Source: Erysipelotrichaceae bacterium
GTDB lineage: Bacteria; Bacillota_I; Bacilli_A; Erysipelotrichales; Erysipelotrichaceae
DNA: 9,772 nt
Direction of reading: 5' to 3'
NCBI GenBank assembly: GCA_017620435.1
Contig: JAFZQL010000058.1
Coordinates: 1 to 9,772, forward strand
Numbering within the stretch: position 1 is the first letter of the stretch; each line of letters starts with the position of its first letter. A program made the translations under genes and the position numbers. Below, one piece after another: positions 1 through 5,613 of the stretch. A model generated the notes under the pieces. That model saw only the letters and a program-made list of their open reading frames with translations, did not search any database and was not told where the DNA came from.

Positions 1-1470
1 CTGGAGCAGTTGCCGTTTTCCTATTACGACAACAACGAGACCGGCAAGATCATGTCCAGGATCACCAGCGACCTGCACGAGATTTCCGAGCTGGCCCATC
101 ACGGACCGGAGATGCTGGTGATGACATCCTTCTCGCTGCTCTTTTCTTTATTCTATCTTTCCAGTATCAACCTGAATCTGGCACTGATCATCTTCTCCTG
201 TTCGCCTCTGCTTTTCATCATCACCCTGATCGTTCGCAAGAAGCACATGGAATCATCACGCAAAGCCAGGAAGTCGGTGGCCCAGATCAACGGAGACGTC
301 AACTCTTCGGTATCCGGTATCCGTATCACCAAAGCCTTCAACAACTCCGAAAAAGAGATTGAGAAGTTTGAAAAAGGAAACAAGGATTTTGTCGAGGCCA
401 AGAAGGGCCAGTACTTCACTATGGCTATCCAGCATGCGGCAACTATTTTTGTGACCGACATCTACAACGTCGTCTGTCTGATTTCCGGGGGAATTTTCTT
501 ATATAGAGGACTGATCAGTTTCGGCGACTATTCCAGCTTCATCGTCTCAATTGGCTTCTTTACCAGTCCAGTCCTGCAGGTGGTGCAGTGGATGGAACAG
601 TTCGACGACGGTGCCACCGGATTCGAACGCTTCTGCGAGATCATGGATCTGCCTGTCGAAGAAGACAGAGAAGGTGCAAAGGATTACAGCAGACTGAACG
701 GCGACATCCGCTTTGAAAACGTCTGCTTCACCTACAACAAAGAGGAAGAAAGAGAAATACTGGAAAACATCAGCTTCGCGGTACCGAAAGGAAAAACGGT
801 CGCTTTGGTAGGGCCGTCCGGCGGAGGCAAAACCACGATCTGCCATCTGCTGCCGAAATTCTATCATGCGGATTCCGGAAGGATCAGTATCCGCAACATC
901 GACATCGAAGATATAACCATGCGTTCCTTAAGAGAAAACATCGGCATCGTTCAGCAGGATGTCTTCCTTTTCTCAGGGTCTTTCTATGAGAACATCGCCT
1001 ATGGAAAGAAGAACGCCACCAGAAACCAGATCATCGCTGCCGCAAAGAAAGCCAATATCTACGACTACATCATGTCGCTGCCGGAAGGCTTCGATACGGA
1101 AATAGGCGAAAGAGGCATCCGTCTTTCAGGCGGACAGAAACAGAGGCTTTCTATTGCCCGGGTATTCTTAAAGAACCCGCCGATCCTGATCCTGGATGAA
1201 GCCACCAGCTCCCTGGACAACACCACCGAGGCGCTGATACAGGAAGCACTGAACACCTTGAAAAAGGGAAGGACTACGATTGTCGTTGCCCACAGGCTGT
1301 CCACGATCCGCAATGCCGACGAGATCCTGGTGGTATCCAACGGCAAGATCGTCGAGAGCGGCACCCACGAAGAACTCATCAGAAAACGCAAAGGACTCTA
1401 CAAAAAACTCTATGCGTCCCAGTTCTCCGATGACGATCTGAACATAGACAAAAAGATCATGATGTCCTAA
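1..1470 (+). CDS. ABC exporter, fused membrane and ATPase domains (5' truncated)
   Basis: The frame is open from base 1, so the start lies upstream; about 90-100 residues of a usual ~580-residue half-exporter are missing. The visible 489 codons begin inside the membrane domain (LEQLPFSYYDNNETGK resembles the coupling region after TM2). Hydrophobic pairs follow at about residues 38-80 and 140-195. The nucleotide-binding domain is complete: Walker A GPSGGGKTT (residues 271-279), Q-loop QQDVFLF, signature LSGGQ (375-379), Walker B ILILDE (D399, E400) and H-loop histidine H431. It should therefore be a competent ATPase in the inner membrane that exports a lipid, peptide or drug; the sequence does not show which. 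Such half-transporters work as dimers, and a partner gene could lie upstream outside the window. TTG at 10 or ATG at 52 are not credible starts because conserved exporter sequence runs upstream of them. Family call is sure; substrate unknown. Confidence 0.93.
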   Translation: MEQLPFSYYDNNETGKIMSRITSDLHEISELAHHGPEMLVMTSFSLLFSLFYLSSINLNLALIIFSCSPLLFIITLIVRKKHMESSRKARKSVAQINGDVNSSVSGIRITKAFNNSEKEIEKFEKGNKDFVEAKKGQYFTMAIQHAATIFVTDIYNVVCLISGGIFLYRGLISFGDYSSFIVSIGFFTSPVLQVVQWMEQFDDGATGFERFCEIMDLPVEEDREGAKDYSRLNGDIRFENVCFTYNKEEEREILENISFAVPKGKTVALVGPSGGGKTTICHLLPKFYHADSGRISIRNIDIEDITMRSLRENIGIVQQDVFLFSGSFYENIAYGKKNATRNQIIAAAKKANIYDYIMSLPEGFDTEIGERGIRLSGGQKQRLSIARVFLKNPPILILDEATSSLDNTTEALIQEALNTLKKGRTTIVVAHRLSTIRNADEILVVSNGKIVESGTHEELIRKRKGLYKKLYASQFSDDDLNIDKKIMMS

Positions 1471-1483
1471 GGGACATCTTTTT
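1461..1483 (+). terminator. Intrinsic terminator overlapping the ABC exporter stop codon
   Basis: GATGTCC (1461-1467) and GGACATC (1472-1478) form a perfect 7-bp stem with loop TAAG, followed by TTTTT (1479-1483). The stop codon TAA forms most of the loop, so the last codons of the gene also encode the terminator stem. It separates the exporter from the serS leader. Confidence 0.8.
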
Positions 1484-1496
1484 ATGAAACAAGATA

Positions 1497-1525
1497 TTAA
1501 AAAAACAGATTCGTTGTGATATGAT
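1497..1525 (+). promoter_or_regulatory. Promoter of the serS T-box transcript
   Basis: TTAAAA (1497-1502) lies 17 bp before TATGAT (1520-1525), which is preceded by TG at the extended -10 position (TGaTATGAT). Transcription would start near 1532, just before the first pairing strand of the T-box Stem I. The -35 matches consensus at only four of six bases; the extended -10 compensates. Confidence 0.6.
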
Positions 1526-1531
1526 TTTCTT

Positions 1532-1720
1532 GTACGTAATAAGGGATAGTAATCAGAAGGAAGCTTACAGAGAGACGGGAAAGGGTGGAACCCGTCAGCG
1601 GAATCCTGATGAATCCGCCTTACAGTTGCCTTAATCCGGCACGTATTCCTGCGTTAAAGGAAAAAGCGATAAATAAAGGTGGCACCGCGCTCCTGCGCCC
1701 TTGTGATCACCTTTTTGTTT
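1532..1720 (+). promoter_or_regulatory. T-box riboswitch, tRNA-Ser (specifier UCC), controlling serS
   Basis: Stem I can be drawn from the sequence. The base helix is TAAGG (1540-1544) with CCTTA (1618-1622). The internal loop has AGTA (1548-1551) opposite GAA (1611-1613), the usual S-turn. Above it ATCAG (1552-1556) pairs with CTGAT (1606-1610). AGAGAG comes next, then ACGGG (1575-1579) pairs with CCCGT (1591-1595) around a GGTGG-containing apical loop. The codon directly after GAA is TCC (1614-1616), a serine codon read by tRNA-Ser(GGA). The T-box core AAAGGTGGCACCGCG (1675-1689) carries UGGC (1680-1683), complementary to a GCCA 3' end, as expected for tRNA-Ser with discriminator G. Uncharged tRNA-Ser would stabilise the antiterminator; charged tRNA leaves the terminator (AAAGGTG 1675-1681 with CACCTTT 1708-1714, plus T-run). 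Codon, discriminator and downstream gene agree, so the assignment is firm. Confidence 0.93.
1675..1716 (+). terminator. T-box regulatory terminator before serS
   Basis: AAAGGTG (1675-1681) pairs with CACCTTT (1708-1714). An inner helix, GCGC (1687-1690) with GCGC (1695-1698), may add stability, and the helix runs into the T-run CTTTTTG (1711-1717). The 5' strand of this terminator is also the T-box sequence, so terminator and antiterminator are mutually exclusive. Confidence 0.85.
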
Positions 1721-1738
1721 GTTTAGGGGAGGAAGAAC

Positions 1739-3022
1739 ATGATTGACATTAAACTGATTAGAGAGAATCCTGAACTGGTAAAAGAAAATATCCGGAAGAA
1801 ATTCCAGGACGAAAAGCTGGTGCTTGTGGATGAGGTGAAAGCACTGGATGAAGAATACCGCGCCTTACGTACCAAGGCAGATGAACTGCGCAGCCAGAGG
1901 AATACCATCTCTAAGCAGATCGGTGCTCTGATGGGACAGGGCAAGAAAGAAGAAGCGGAAAAGGTTAAGGAAGAAGTAAAGAAGATCGGCGAACAGATCG
2001 AAGAATGTGAACTGGAGGAACCGAAGCTGGAAGAGAAGATCCGGGAAAGAATGCTGGTGATCCCGAACATCATCGATGCATCCGTTCCGATCGGCAAGGA
2101 CGACTCTGAAAATGTCGAGATCGAACAGTTCGGCACGAAGAGAACCTTTGATTATGAGATCCCTTACCACACCGACATCATGGAAAGCCTGAGCGGCATC
2201 GACCTGGATTCTGCCAGAAAGACCTCCGGAAACGGCTTCTATTATCTGACCGGCGACATCGCCCGCCTGCATTCCGCGATCCTGGCCTACGCCAGAGACT
2301 ACATGGTCAACAAGGGATTCACATACTGCATCCCTCCGTTCATGATCCGTTCGGAAGTTGTAACGGGCGTCATGTCTTTCAAGGAAATGGAAAACATGAT
2401 GTACAAGATCGAAGGGGAAGACCTCTATCTGATCGGCACATCCGAGCACTCCATGATCGGACGCTTTATCGACCCCATCAACGACGAAAGCAAGCTCCCG
2501 ATGACCCTGACTTCCTACTCTCCTTGTTTCAGAAAAGAAGTAGGTGCGCATGGCATTGAAGAGAGAGGTGTCTATCGTATCCACCAGTTCGAGAAGCAGG
2601 AGATGATCGTCATCTGCAAGCCGGAAGAATCCATGGACTGGTACAACAAGATGTGGAGATACTCCGTAGATCTGTTCCTGTCGATGAACATCCCTGTAAG
2701 AACGCTGGAATGCTGCTCCGGCGACCTGGCCGACCTGAAGGTCAAGTCCTGCGATGTCGAAGCGTGGTCTCCTAGACAGCAGAAGTACTTTGAAGTATGT
2801 TCCTGCTCCAACCTGGGTGAAGCACAGTCCAGAAGACTGAAGATCAGAGTTAAAGGCGAGAACGGCAACTATCTGCCTCATACTCTGAACAACACCGTCG
2901 TAGCTCCGCCAAGAATGCTGATCGCCTTCCTGGAAAACAACTACAACGAAGACGGATCCATTGATATTCCGGAAGTCATCCAGCCATATATGGGTGGACA
3001 GAAGAAGATTGTAAGGAAATAA
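1739..3022 (+). CDS. serS: Serine--tRNA ligase
   Basis: Class II aminoacyl-tRNA synthetase that activates serine and charges tRNA-Ser (and tRNA-Sec if present) in the cytoplasm. At 427 residues it has normal length. MIDIKLIRENPELVKENI is the typical N-terminus, followed by the charged long coiled-coil arm (about residues 28-105) that grips the tRNA-Ser variable arm. Motif 2 is FRKEVGAHG...RIHQFEKQE (from F264), with the ATP-binding arginine R265. Motif 3 is LNNTVVAPPR (L383-R392), with the conserved arginine R392. This motif 3 replaces the more common LNGSGLAVGR; I recall similar LNNT...PR forms in some Firmicutes, so it is probably a clade variant and not damage. The start is fixed by the strong Shine-Dalgarno GGGGAGG about 8 nt before ATG 1739. 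The T-box leader upstream reads tRNA-Ser charging, closing a feedback loop on this enzyme. Confidence 0.97.
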   Translation: MIDIKLIRENPELVKENIRKKFQDEKLVLVDEVKALDEEYRALRTKADELRSQRNTISKQIGALMGQGKKEEAEKVKEEVKKIGEQIEECELEEPKLEEKIRERMLVIPNIIDASVPIGKDDSENVEIEQFGTKRTFDYEIPYHTDIMESLSGIDLDSARKTSGNGFYYLTGDIARLHSAILAYARDYMVNKGFTYCIPPFMIRSEVVTGVMSFKEMENMMYKIEGEDLYLIGTSEHSMIGRFIDPINDESKLPMTLTSYSPCFRKEVGAHGIEERGVYRIHQFEKQEMIVICKPEESMDWYNKMWRYSVDLFLSMNIPVRTLECCSGDLADLKVKSCDVEAWSPRQQKYFEVCSCSNLGEAQSRRLKIRVKGENGNYLPHTLNNTVVAPPRMLIAFLENNYNEDGSIDIPEVIQPYMGGQKKIVRK

Positions 3023-3031
3023 AACCGGTCG

Positions 3032-3055
3032 AAATTGTTTCACGTGAAACAATTT
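3032..3055. promoter_or_regulatory. parS site 1 (ParB/Spo0J-binding centromere), perfect
   Basis: The core TGTTTCACGTGAAACA (3036-3051) is identical to the consensus parS of Bacillus and many other bacteria. It sits in a perfect 24-bp palindrome (3032-3055) just after the serS stop. ParB loads here, spreads along DNA and recruits SMC for origin segregation. Such sites cluster near oriC, which agrees with the gene order of this window. Translating it yields the peptide MFHVKQ, which can mislead gene callers. Confidence 0.95.
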
Positions 3056-3077
3056 GAAGTAAACCGTAAAAACAAAC

Positions 3078-3102
3078 AGGCCCTGATGAGGGCCTTTCTT
3101 GT
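3078..3102 (+). terminator. Intrinsic terminator of serS, between the two parS sites
   Basis: AGGCCC (3078-3083) and GGGCCT (3090-3095) form a 6-bp GC-rich stem with loop TGATGA, followed by a T-rich tail TTCTTGTT. It ends the serS transcript before the second parS and the promoter of the next gene. Confidence 0.85.
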
Positions 3103-3104
3103 TG

Positions 3105-3133
3105 GAAATGTTTCACGTGGAACATTGTATAAT
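3105..3133 (+). promoter_or_regulatory. Putative promoter of the HAD gene, overlapped by parS site 2
   Basis: TATAAT (3128-3133) is a perfect -10 element after the serS terminator. A good -35 is not visible at 17 bp (GAAATG, 3105-3110); TTGGAA at 3102-3107 would need a 20-bp spacer. The expected start of transcription is at or next to base 3140, the A of the start codon. parS site 2 fills the spacer. Confidence 0.5.
3109..3124. promoter_or_regulatory. parS site 2 (one base off consensus)
   Basis: TGTTTCACGTGGAACA differs from the consensus only by G for A at the twelfth base, a position known to vary in functional parS copies. Its centre is 73 bp from the centre of site 1, close to seven helical turns, so both lie on about the same DNA face. 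It ends 3 bp before the TATAAT of the next gene and thus overlaps that gene's promoter spacer. Confidence 0.88.
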
Positions 3134-3139
3134 AAAGCC

Positions 3140-3808
3140 ATGAAGGCAGTTCTGTTTGATTATAATGGCACGCTGTTTGAAGATGACGACATCAACGAAG
3201 AAGCGTGGAGAAGGACATATATAGAAATCACCGGCAAGGAAGACGGGTTTCTTTCGCTTTATCAGAATCACAAAGGGCTGCGCAACGACATATTCATTGA
3301 AAACATCTTTAAGGAAAACAACATCCCTGTAGAAAAAGAAAAGATCGCCTGGTGGTCGAAAAGAAAAGAAACCGAACACTATCAGAAGATCTGCCTGGAA
3401 CACAAGAAAAGGGGAATGCGAAAAGGAGCGGAAAAGCTGCTGGATTATTTAAAGAGAGAAAACATCCCGTTCACCATGTGCACTGCATCCATCCAGGAAA
3501 ACAGGGATTTCTATTTCGCTTTCCTACATCTGGACAGATGGTTCGATATCAATGAAGTGGTGTACGACAGCGGTGACTATCGGGATAAAGGAGAGATGTA
3601 TCTGGAAGGAGCAAGAAGGCTAGGTACAGAGATTTCCGATTGCCTGGTCATTGATGATTCACCCGGATCCATTCTGAAGGCGGTAGAGGCCGGATGCAGG
3701 AACGTGGTCGTCATTCAGAAAGACGGGAACCCCGACCTGCCGCAGATCAGACAGAAGATCAGCGATTTTAACGAGTTTGATTACAACCTGCTGAAAGGAG
3801 CGGAATGA
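3140..3808 (+). CDS. HAD-superfamily hydrolase
   Basis: A 222-residue haloacid dehalogenase fold protein, probably a small-molecule phosphatase in the cytoplasm. Motif I is FDYNGTL with nucleophile D7; motif II has T115 in MCTAS; K150 (YRDKGE) is a plausible motif III lysine; motif IV is VIDDSPGS with D172 and D173. A helical cap lies between motifs I and II (about residues 15-85), as in the phosphoglucomutase/phosphatase-like subgroup. The odd feature is N9: most phosphatases have DxD, where the second Asp is the acid/base. The reading frame is open upstream to ATG 3035, but that extension is just translated parS and terminator sequence; MKAVLFDYNGTL is the proper N-terminus. No Shine-Dalgarno precedes ATG 3140, while TATAAT lies 6 nt upstream, so the mRNA may be leaderless. 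The next gene starts 1 nt after its stop. Substrate unknown. Confidence 0.85.
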   Translation: MKAVLFDYNGTLFEDDDINEEAWRRTYIEITGKEDGFLSLYQNHKGLRNDIFIENIFKENNIPVEKEKIAWWSKRKETEHYQKICLEHKKRGMRKGAEKLLDYLKRENIPFTMCTASIQENRDFYFAFLHLDRWFDINEVVYDSGDYRDKGEMYLEGARRLGTEISDCLVIDDSPGSILKAVEAGCRNVVVIQKDGNPDLPQIRQKISDFNEFDYNLLKGAE

Positions 3809-3809
3809 A

Positions 3810-4289
3810 ATGAGAAAAGCGATTTCCATCATCAACGCCGTTCTGCTGTATATGATCGTTATTCCTTTTGTTGTCGATATAGAAGTCTACGACAAGTTCT
3901 TCAACGATTACATCGGCCCGTTCTATTATCCGGCGGTTTTTATATCCGGTATTCTGAACATTATCTGCGCATTTTACCTTTACAAAAAGAACGACGAGAA
4001 AAACCTGAAGTTTTCCATGTGTATCTGCGTGTTCGGTCTTATTCCATACTATCTAATCTGCACTATGTTCTGGATCATCCTGGTCATTTTCGCATCACGT
4101 TCATCAATTGTTGGCGCGGTCCTTCTGGCCCTGGCCTGGCTGTTTTTCGTGCTGTGGACAAACGCGTTCTACGGACTTGGCCTGGCAAAACTTGAAAACC
4201 GTTCCCTGTCGCACAGGATCTGCCATTTCATCCCGGTCGTAAACATCTTCACCGCCATCCGTCTTTTACGGAAAAGAAAAGCGGATTGA
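3810..4289 (+). CDS. Small integral membrane protein (4 TM), function unknown
   Basis: I do not recognise this 159-residue protein. Hydrophobic stretches at about residues 5-23, 37-58, 68-95 and 99-122 suggest four membrane helices. A basic C-terminal tail (RLLRKRKAD) would probably face the cytoplasm. The charged loop YKKNDEKNLK separates helices 2 and 3. The start at ATG 3810 is supported by AAAGGAG (3794-3800), which lies within the end of the HAD gene, and only 1 nt separates the two genes, so they are probably co-transcribed and coupled. Its last codons overlap the -35 element of the SRP RNA promoter. No catalytic motif is visible; a link to the HAD enzyme (for example a membrane substrate) is speculation. 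Confidence 0.8.
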   Translation: MRKAISIINAVLLYMIVIPFVVDIEVYDKFFNDYIGPFYYPAVFISGILNIICAFYLYKKNDEKNLKFSMCICVFGLIPYYLICTMFWIILVIFASRSSIVGAVLLALAWLFFVLWTNAFYGLGLAKLENRSLSHRICHFIPVVNIFTAIRLLRKRKAD

Positions 4290-4314
4290 AAGAAAGAAAA
4301 ACTTAAGATAAAAT
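4286..4314 (+). promoter_or_regulatory. Promoter of the SRP RNA gene
   Basis: TTGAAA (4286-4291) and TAAAAT (4309-4314) are spaced by exactly 17 bp, with the predicted start 7 nt downstream at G4321, the first base of the RNA's closing helix. The TTGAAA overlaps the TGA stop of the preceding gene. This is the best sigma-A promoter in the window, fitting an abundant stable RNA. Confidence 0.85.
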
Positions 4315-4320
4315 AAAGAC

Positions 4321-4400
4321 GGTACAACATTCATGTTACTAACTTGGTCAGGTGCGGAAGCAAGCAGCCATACGAACCTCTGTCTGTGTGTACCATTTTT
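4321..4400 (+). ncRNA. ffs: Signal recognition particle RNA, small (4.5S-like) type
   Basis: The diagnostic SRP domain IV apex is present: GGTCAGGTGCGGAAGCAAGC at 4346-4365 continues into AGCC, with a GGAA tetraloop closed by TGC/GCA and the asymmetric and symmetric internal loops that bind Ffh. The 5' end GGTACA (4321-4326) pairs with TGTACC (4389-4394), closing one long hairpin, and TTTTT (4396-4400) follows as the terminator tail. The RNA is about 74-80 nt, with no Alu domain, unlike the ~270-nt Bacillus form and similar in size to Mollicute SRP RNAs. It acts with Ffh and FtsY in co-translational targeting. In Bacillus this gene (scr) sits between tadA and dnaX; here it lies upstream of tadA. 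Confidence 0.95.
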
Positions 4401-4405
4401 ATTAG

Positions 4406-4903
4406 ATGAAGAAGGGTATGCTGATTATCTTTGAAGGACTGGTGTGCTGCCTGGTCGTGCTGCTCAGCTGCGTGATCGGAATCGCTAACGGCCCGGTAAA
4501 CATGGTTTTCTTTTATGACAAACAGGTTCAGGACAGAGTTGTAGAAAACGGACTGATCAGCAAAGAGAAGATCAGACAGAACTACAACCGATTCAAACTG
4601 TTCGGGATCCTGCCGTATTTTGTGTTTGTGGTCGCATCCGTATATGGATTAAACAAGGCAAGGGGCTTCCTCGAGCCGTTCCTGCAGATGAGCGCTGTCC
4701 TGCTGATAGAAGGCGTCTTCGACAGGATCTTCATCGACTGGTGGTGGGTCAATCATACCAGAGCCTGGAACATACCTGATACAGAGGATCTGAAACCGTA
4801 TATTGATAAAAAAACCATGACCGGAAAATGGATCGGCACCCTTATCGGATTCTCGCTGATTGCGGCAATAATCGCCGGAATCATGAAGTTTATAATAAAG
4901 TAA
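4406..4903 (+). CDS. Integral membrane protein (4 TM), function unknown
   Basis: I cannot name this 165-residue protein, but it looks like a conserved family. Hydrophobic segments fall at about residues 5-27, 66-83, 92-112 and 142-163. A soluble loop (about 35-62) follows TM1. Just after TM3 lies a striking motif, DWWWVNHTRAWNIP (111-124), followed by DTEDLKPYI; clustered Trp, His and Asp at a membrane border could be functional. ATG 4406 is only 6 nt after the U-tail of the SRP RNA and has no Shine-Dalgarno; ATG 4418 (residue 5) is an alternative but its AAGG is too close. Expression may depend on read-through from the SRP RNA promoter. The next gene follows after 20 nt. Confidence 0.78.
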   Translation: MKKGMLIIFEGLVCCLVVLLSCVIGIANGPVNMVFFYDKQVQDRVVENGLISKEKIRQNYNRFKLFGILPYFVFVVASVYGLNKARGFLEPFLQMSAVLLIEGVFDRIFIDWWWVNHTRAWNIPDTEDLKPYIDKKTMTGKWIGTLIGFSLIAAIIAGIMKFIIK

Positions 4904-4923
4904 AAAACAAAAGGAGAAAGAAT

Positions 4924-5109
4924 ATGACAATGTCAACCGTGGTCTTACTGACCTTAGCCTTGTTTGCACTGATCGGTGCAGGCATTGGAATCATACTCCG
5001 CAAAAACGCCATTACCCCTTACGGACTCGGCCAGCATTACGGCAAGCACTACATGAAAGACCAGGGTCTGGAGGAAGAAGAACCGGTAGACAGCTGGAAT
5101 AAGCAATAG
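4924..5109 (+). CDS. Short single-TM protein (61 aa), function unknown
   Basis: A strong Shine-Dalgarno (AAAGGAGA, about 4910-4917) precedes ATG 4924, and the stop TAG abuts the tadA ATG, so this is a real small gene. The product has one membrane helix near the N-terminus (about residues 5-25, VVLLTLALFALIGAGIGIIL), then a basic stop-transfer RKN and a soluble tail rich in His/Tyr/Gly (YGLGQHYGKHYMK) ending with an acidic patch EEEEP. This topology suggests a membrane-anchored tail in the cytoplasm. I know of no family for it. An open frame extends upstream to ATG 4828 inside the previous gene, but the ribosome site fixes the start at 4924. Confidence 0.78.
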   Translation: MTMSTVVLLTLALFALIGAGIGIILRKNAITPYGLGQHYGKHYMKDQGLEEEEPVDSWNKQ

Positions 5110-5553
5110 ATGGAAGAAAAGTTTATGATGCAGGCCTACAGAGAGGCACAGAAAGCTTTTGAAGAAGATGAAGTACCGGTAGGCTGTGTGATCGTAAAAG
5201 ACGGAAAGATCATCGCAAGGGCACACAACAGAAAAGAAAAGAAAAACTGTGCGCTTTTTCATGCGGAGATCGAATGTATCCGGAATGCAGCCAGAAAACT
5301 GGACAACTGGAACCTGAAAGGCTGCGAGATCTACGTGACCCTGGAGCCCTGTATGATGTGCACGGGGGCTCTGATCAATTCCCGCATCGACAGGATCATC
5401 TACGGATGCGAAGATCCAAAAGGAGGCGCCCTGGTTTCAAATATCAGGCTGCAGGATATCAGACTGCTGAACCACTATCCTGAGATCCAGGGAGGAATCA
5501 TGGAAAAAGAATGCTCCGACCTCCTGAAGAACTTCTTCAAAAACAAGCGCTGA
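5110..5553 (+). CDS. tadA: tRNA-specific adenosine deaminase TadA
   Basis: Zinc-dependent deaminase that converts A34 to inosine in the wobble position of tRNA-Arg(ACG). The 147-residue length is normal. Zinc and catalytic residues are visible: H51-A52-E53 (HAE, with E53 as proton shuttle) and PCMMC (C81 and C84). The N-terminus MEEKFMMQAYREAQKAFEEDEVPVG and the GALINSRI...YGC..PKGG region are typical of TadA and separate it from cytidine deaminases. ATG follows the previous stop directly (TAGATG), with at most a weak ribosome site (CTGGAA), so translation is probably coupled to the upstream small membrane protein. The next gene, dnaX, is 60 nt away and has its own -10 element. Confidence 0.96.
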   Translation: MEEKFMMQAYREAQKAFEEDEVPVGCVIVKDGKIIARAHNRKEKKNCALFHAEIECIRNAARKLDNWNLKGCEIYVTLEPCMMCTGALINSRIDRIIYGCEDPKGGALVSNIRLQDIRLLNHYPEIQGGIMEKECSDLLKNFFKNKR

Positions 5554-5601
5554 TAATCCCCGGGAAATATTTTTTAAGCGCAAATCCGTCGTGATATGCG
5601 C

Positions 5602-5607
5602 TATAAT
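5602..5607 (+). promoter_or_regulatory. Putative -10 element of dnaX giving a leaderless transcript
   Basis: TATAAT (5602-5607) stands 6 nt before ATG 5614, placing the expected +1 at the A of the start codon. No Shine-Dalgarno lies before the ATG. The -35 region at 17 bp (CGCAAA) is poor, and a second possible extended -10, TGaTATGCG, lies at 5592-5600. The spacing equals that found before the HAD gene. Confidence 0.45.
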
Positions 5608-5613
5608 ATTGTT

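Noticed and set aside
1865..3052. Long minus-strand open frame (395 codons) opposite serS
   Set aside because: It is a shadow of the serS codon pattern; the product has no recognisable domain and begins in parS.
3035..3139. Open frame upstream of the HAD gene starting MFHVKQF
   Set aside because: It is translated parS, terminator and promoter sequence; HAD homology begins at ATG 3140.
4391..4396. TACCAT as a -10 for the membrane gene at 4406
   Set aside because: Only four of six matches, no -35, and it is part of the SRP RNA closing helix.
5554..5580. CCCCGGG plus T-run after tadA as an intrinsic terminator
   Set aside because: CCCGGG is a palindrome without a loop, and the flanks do not extend into a stable stem.
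5596..5613. ATG 5596 as dnaX start
   Set aside because: It adds six non-conserved residues, lies upstream of the TATAAT and has no ribosome site.
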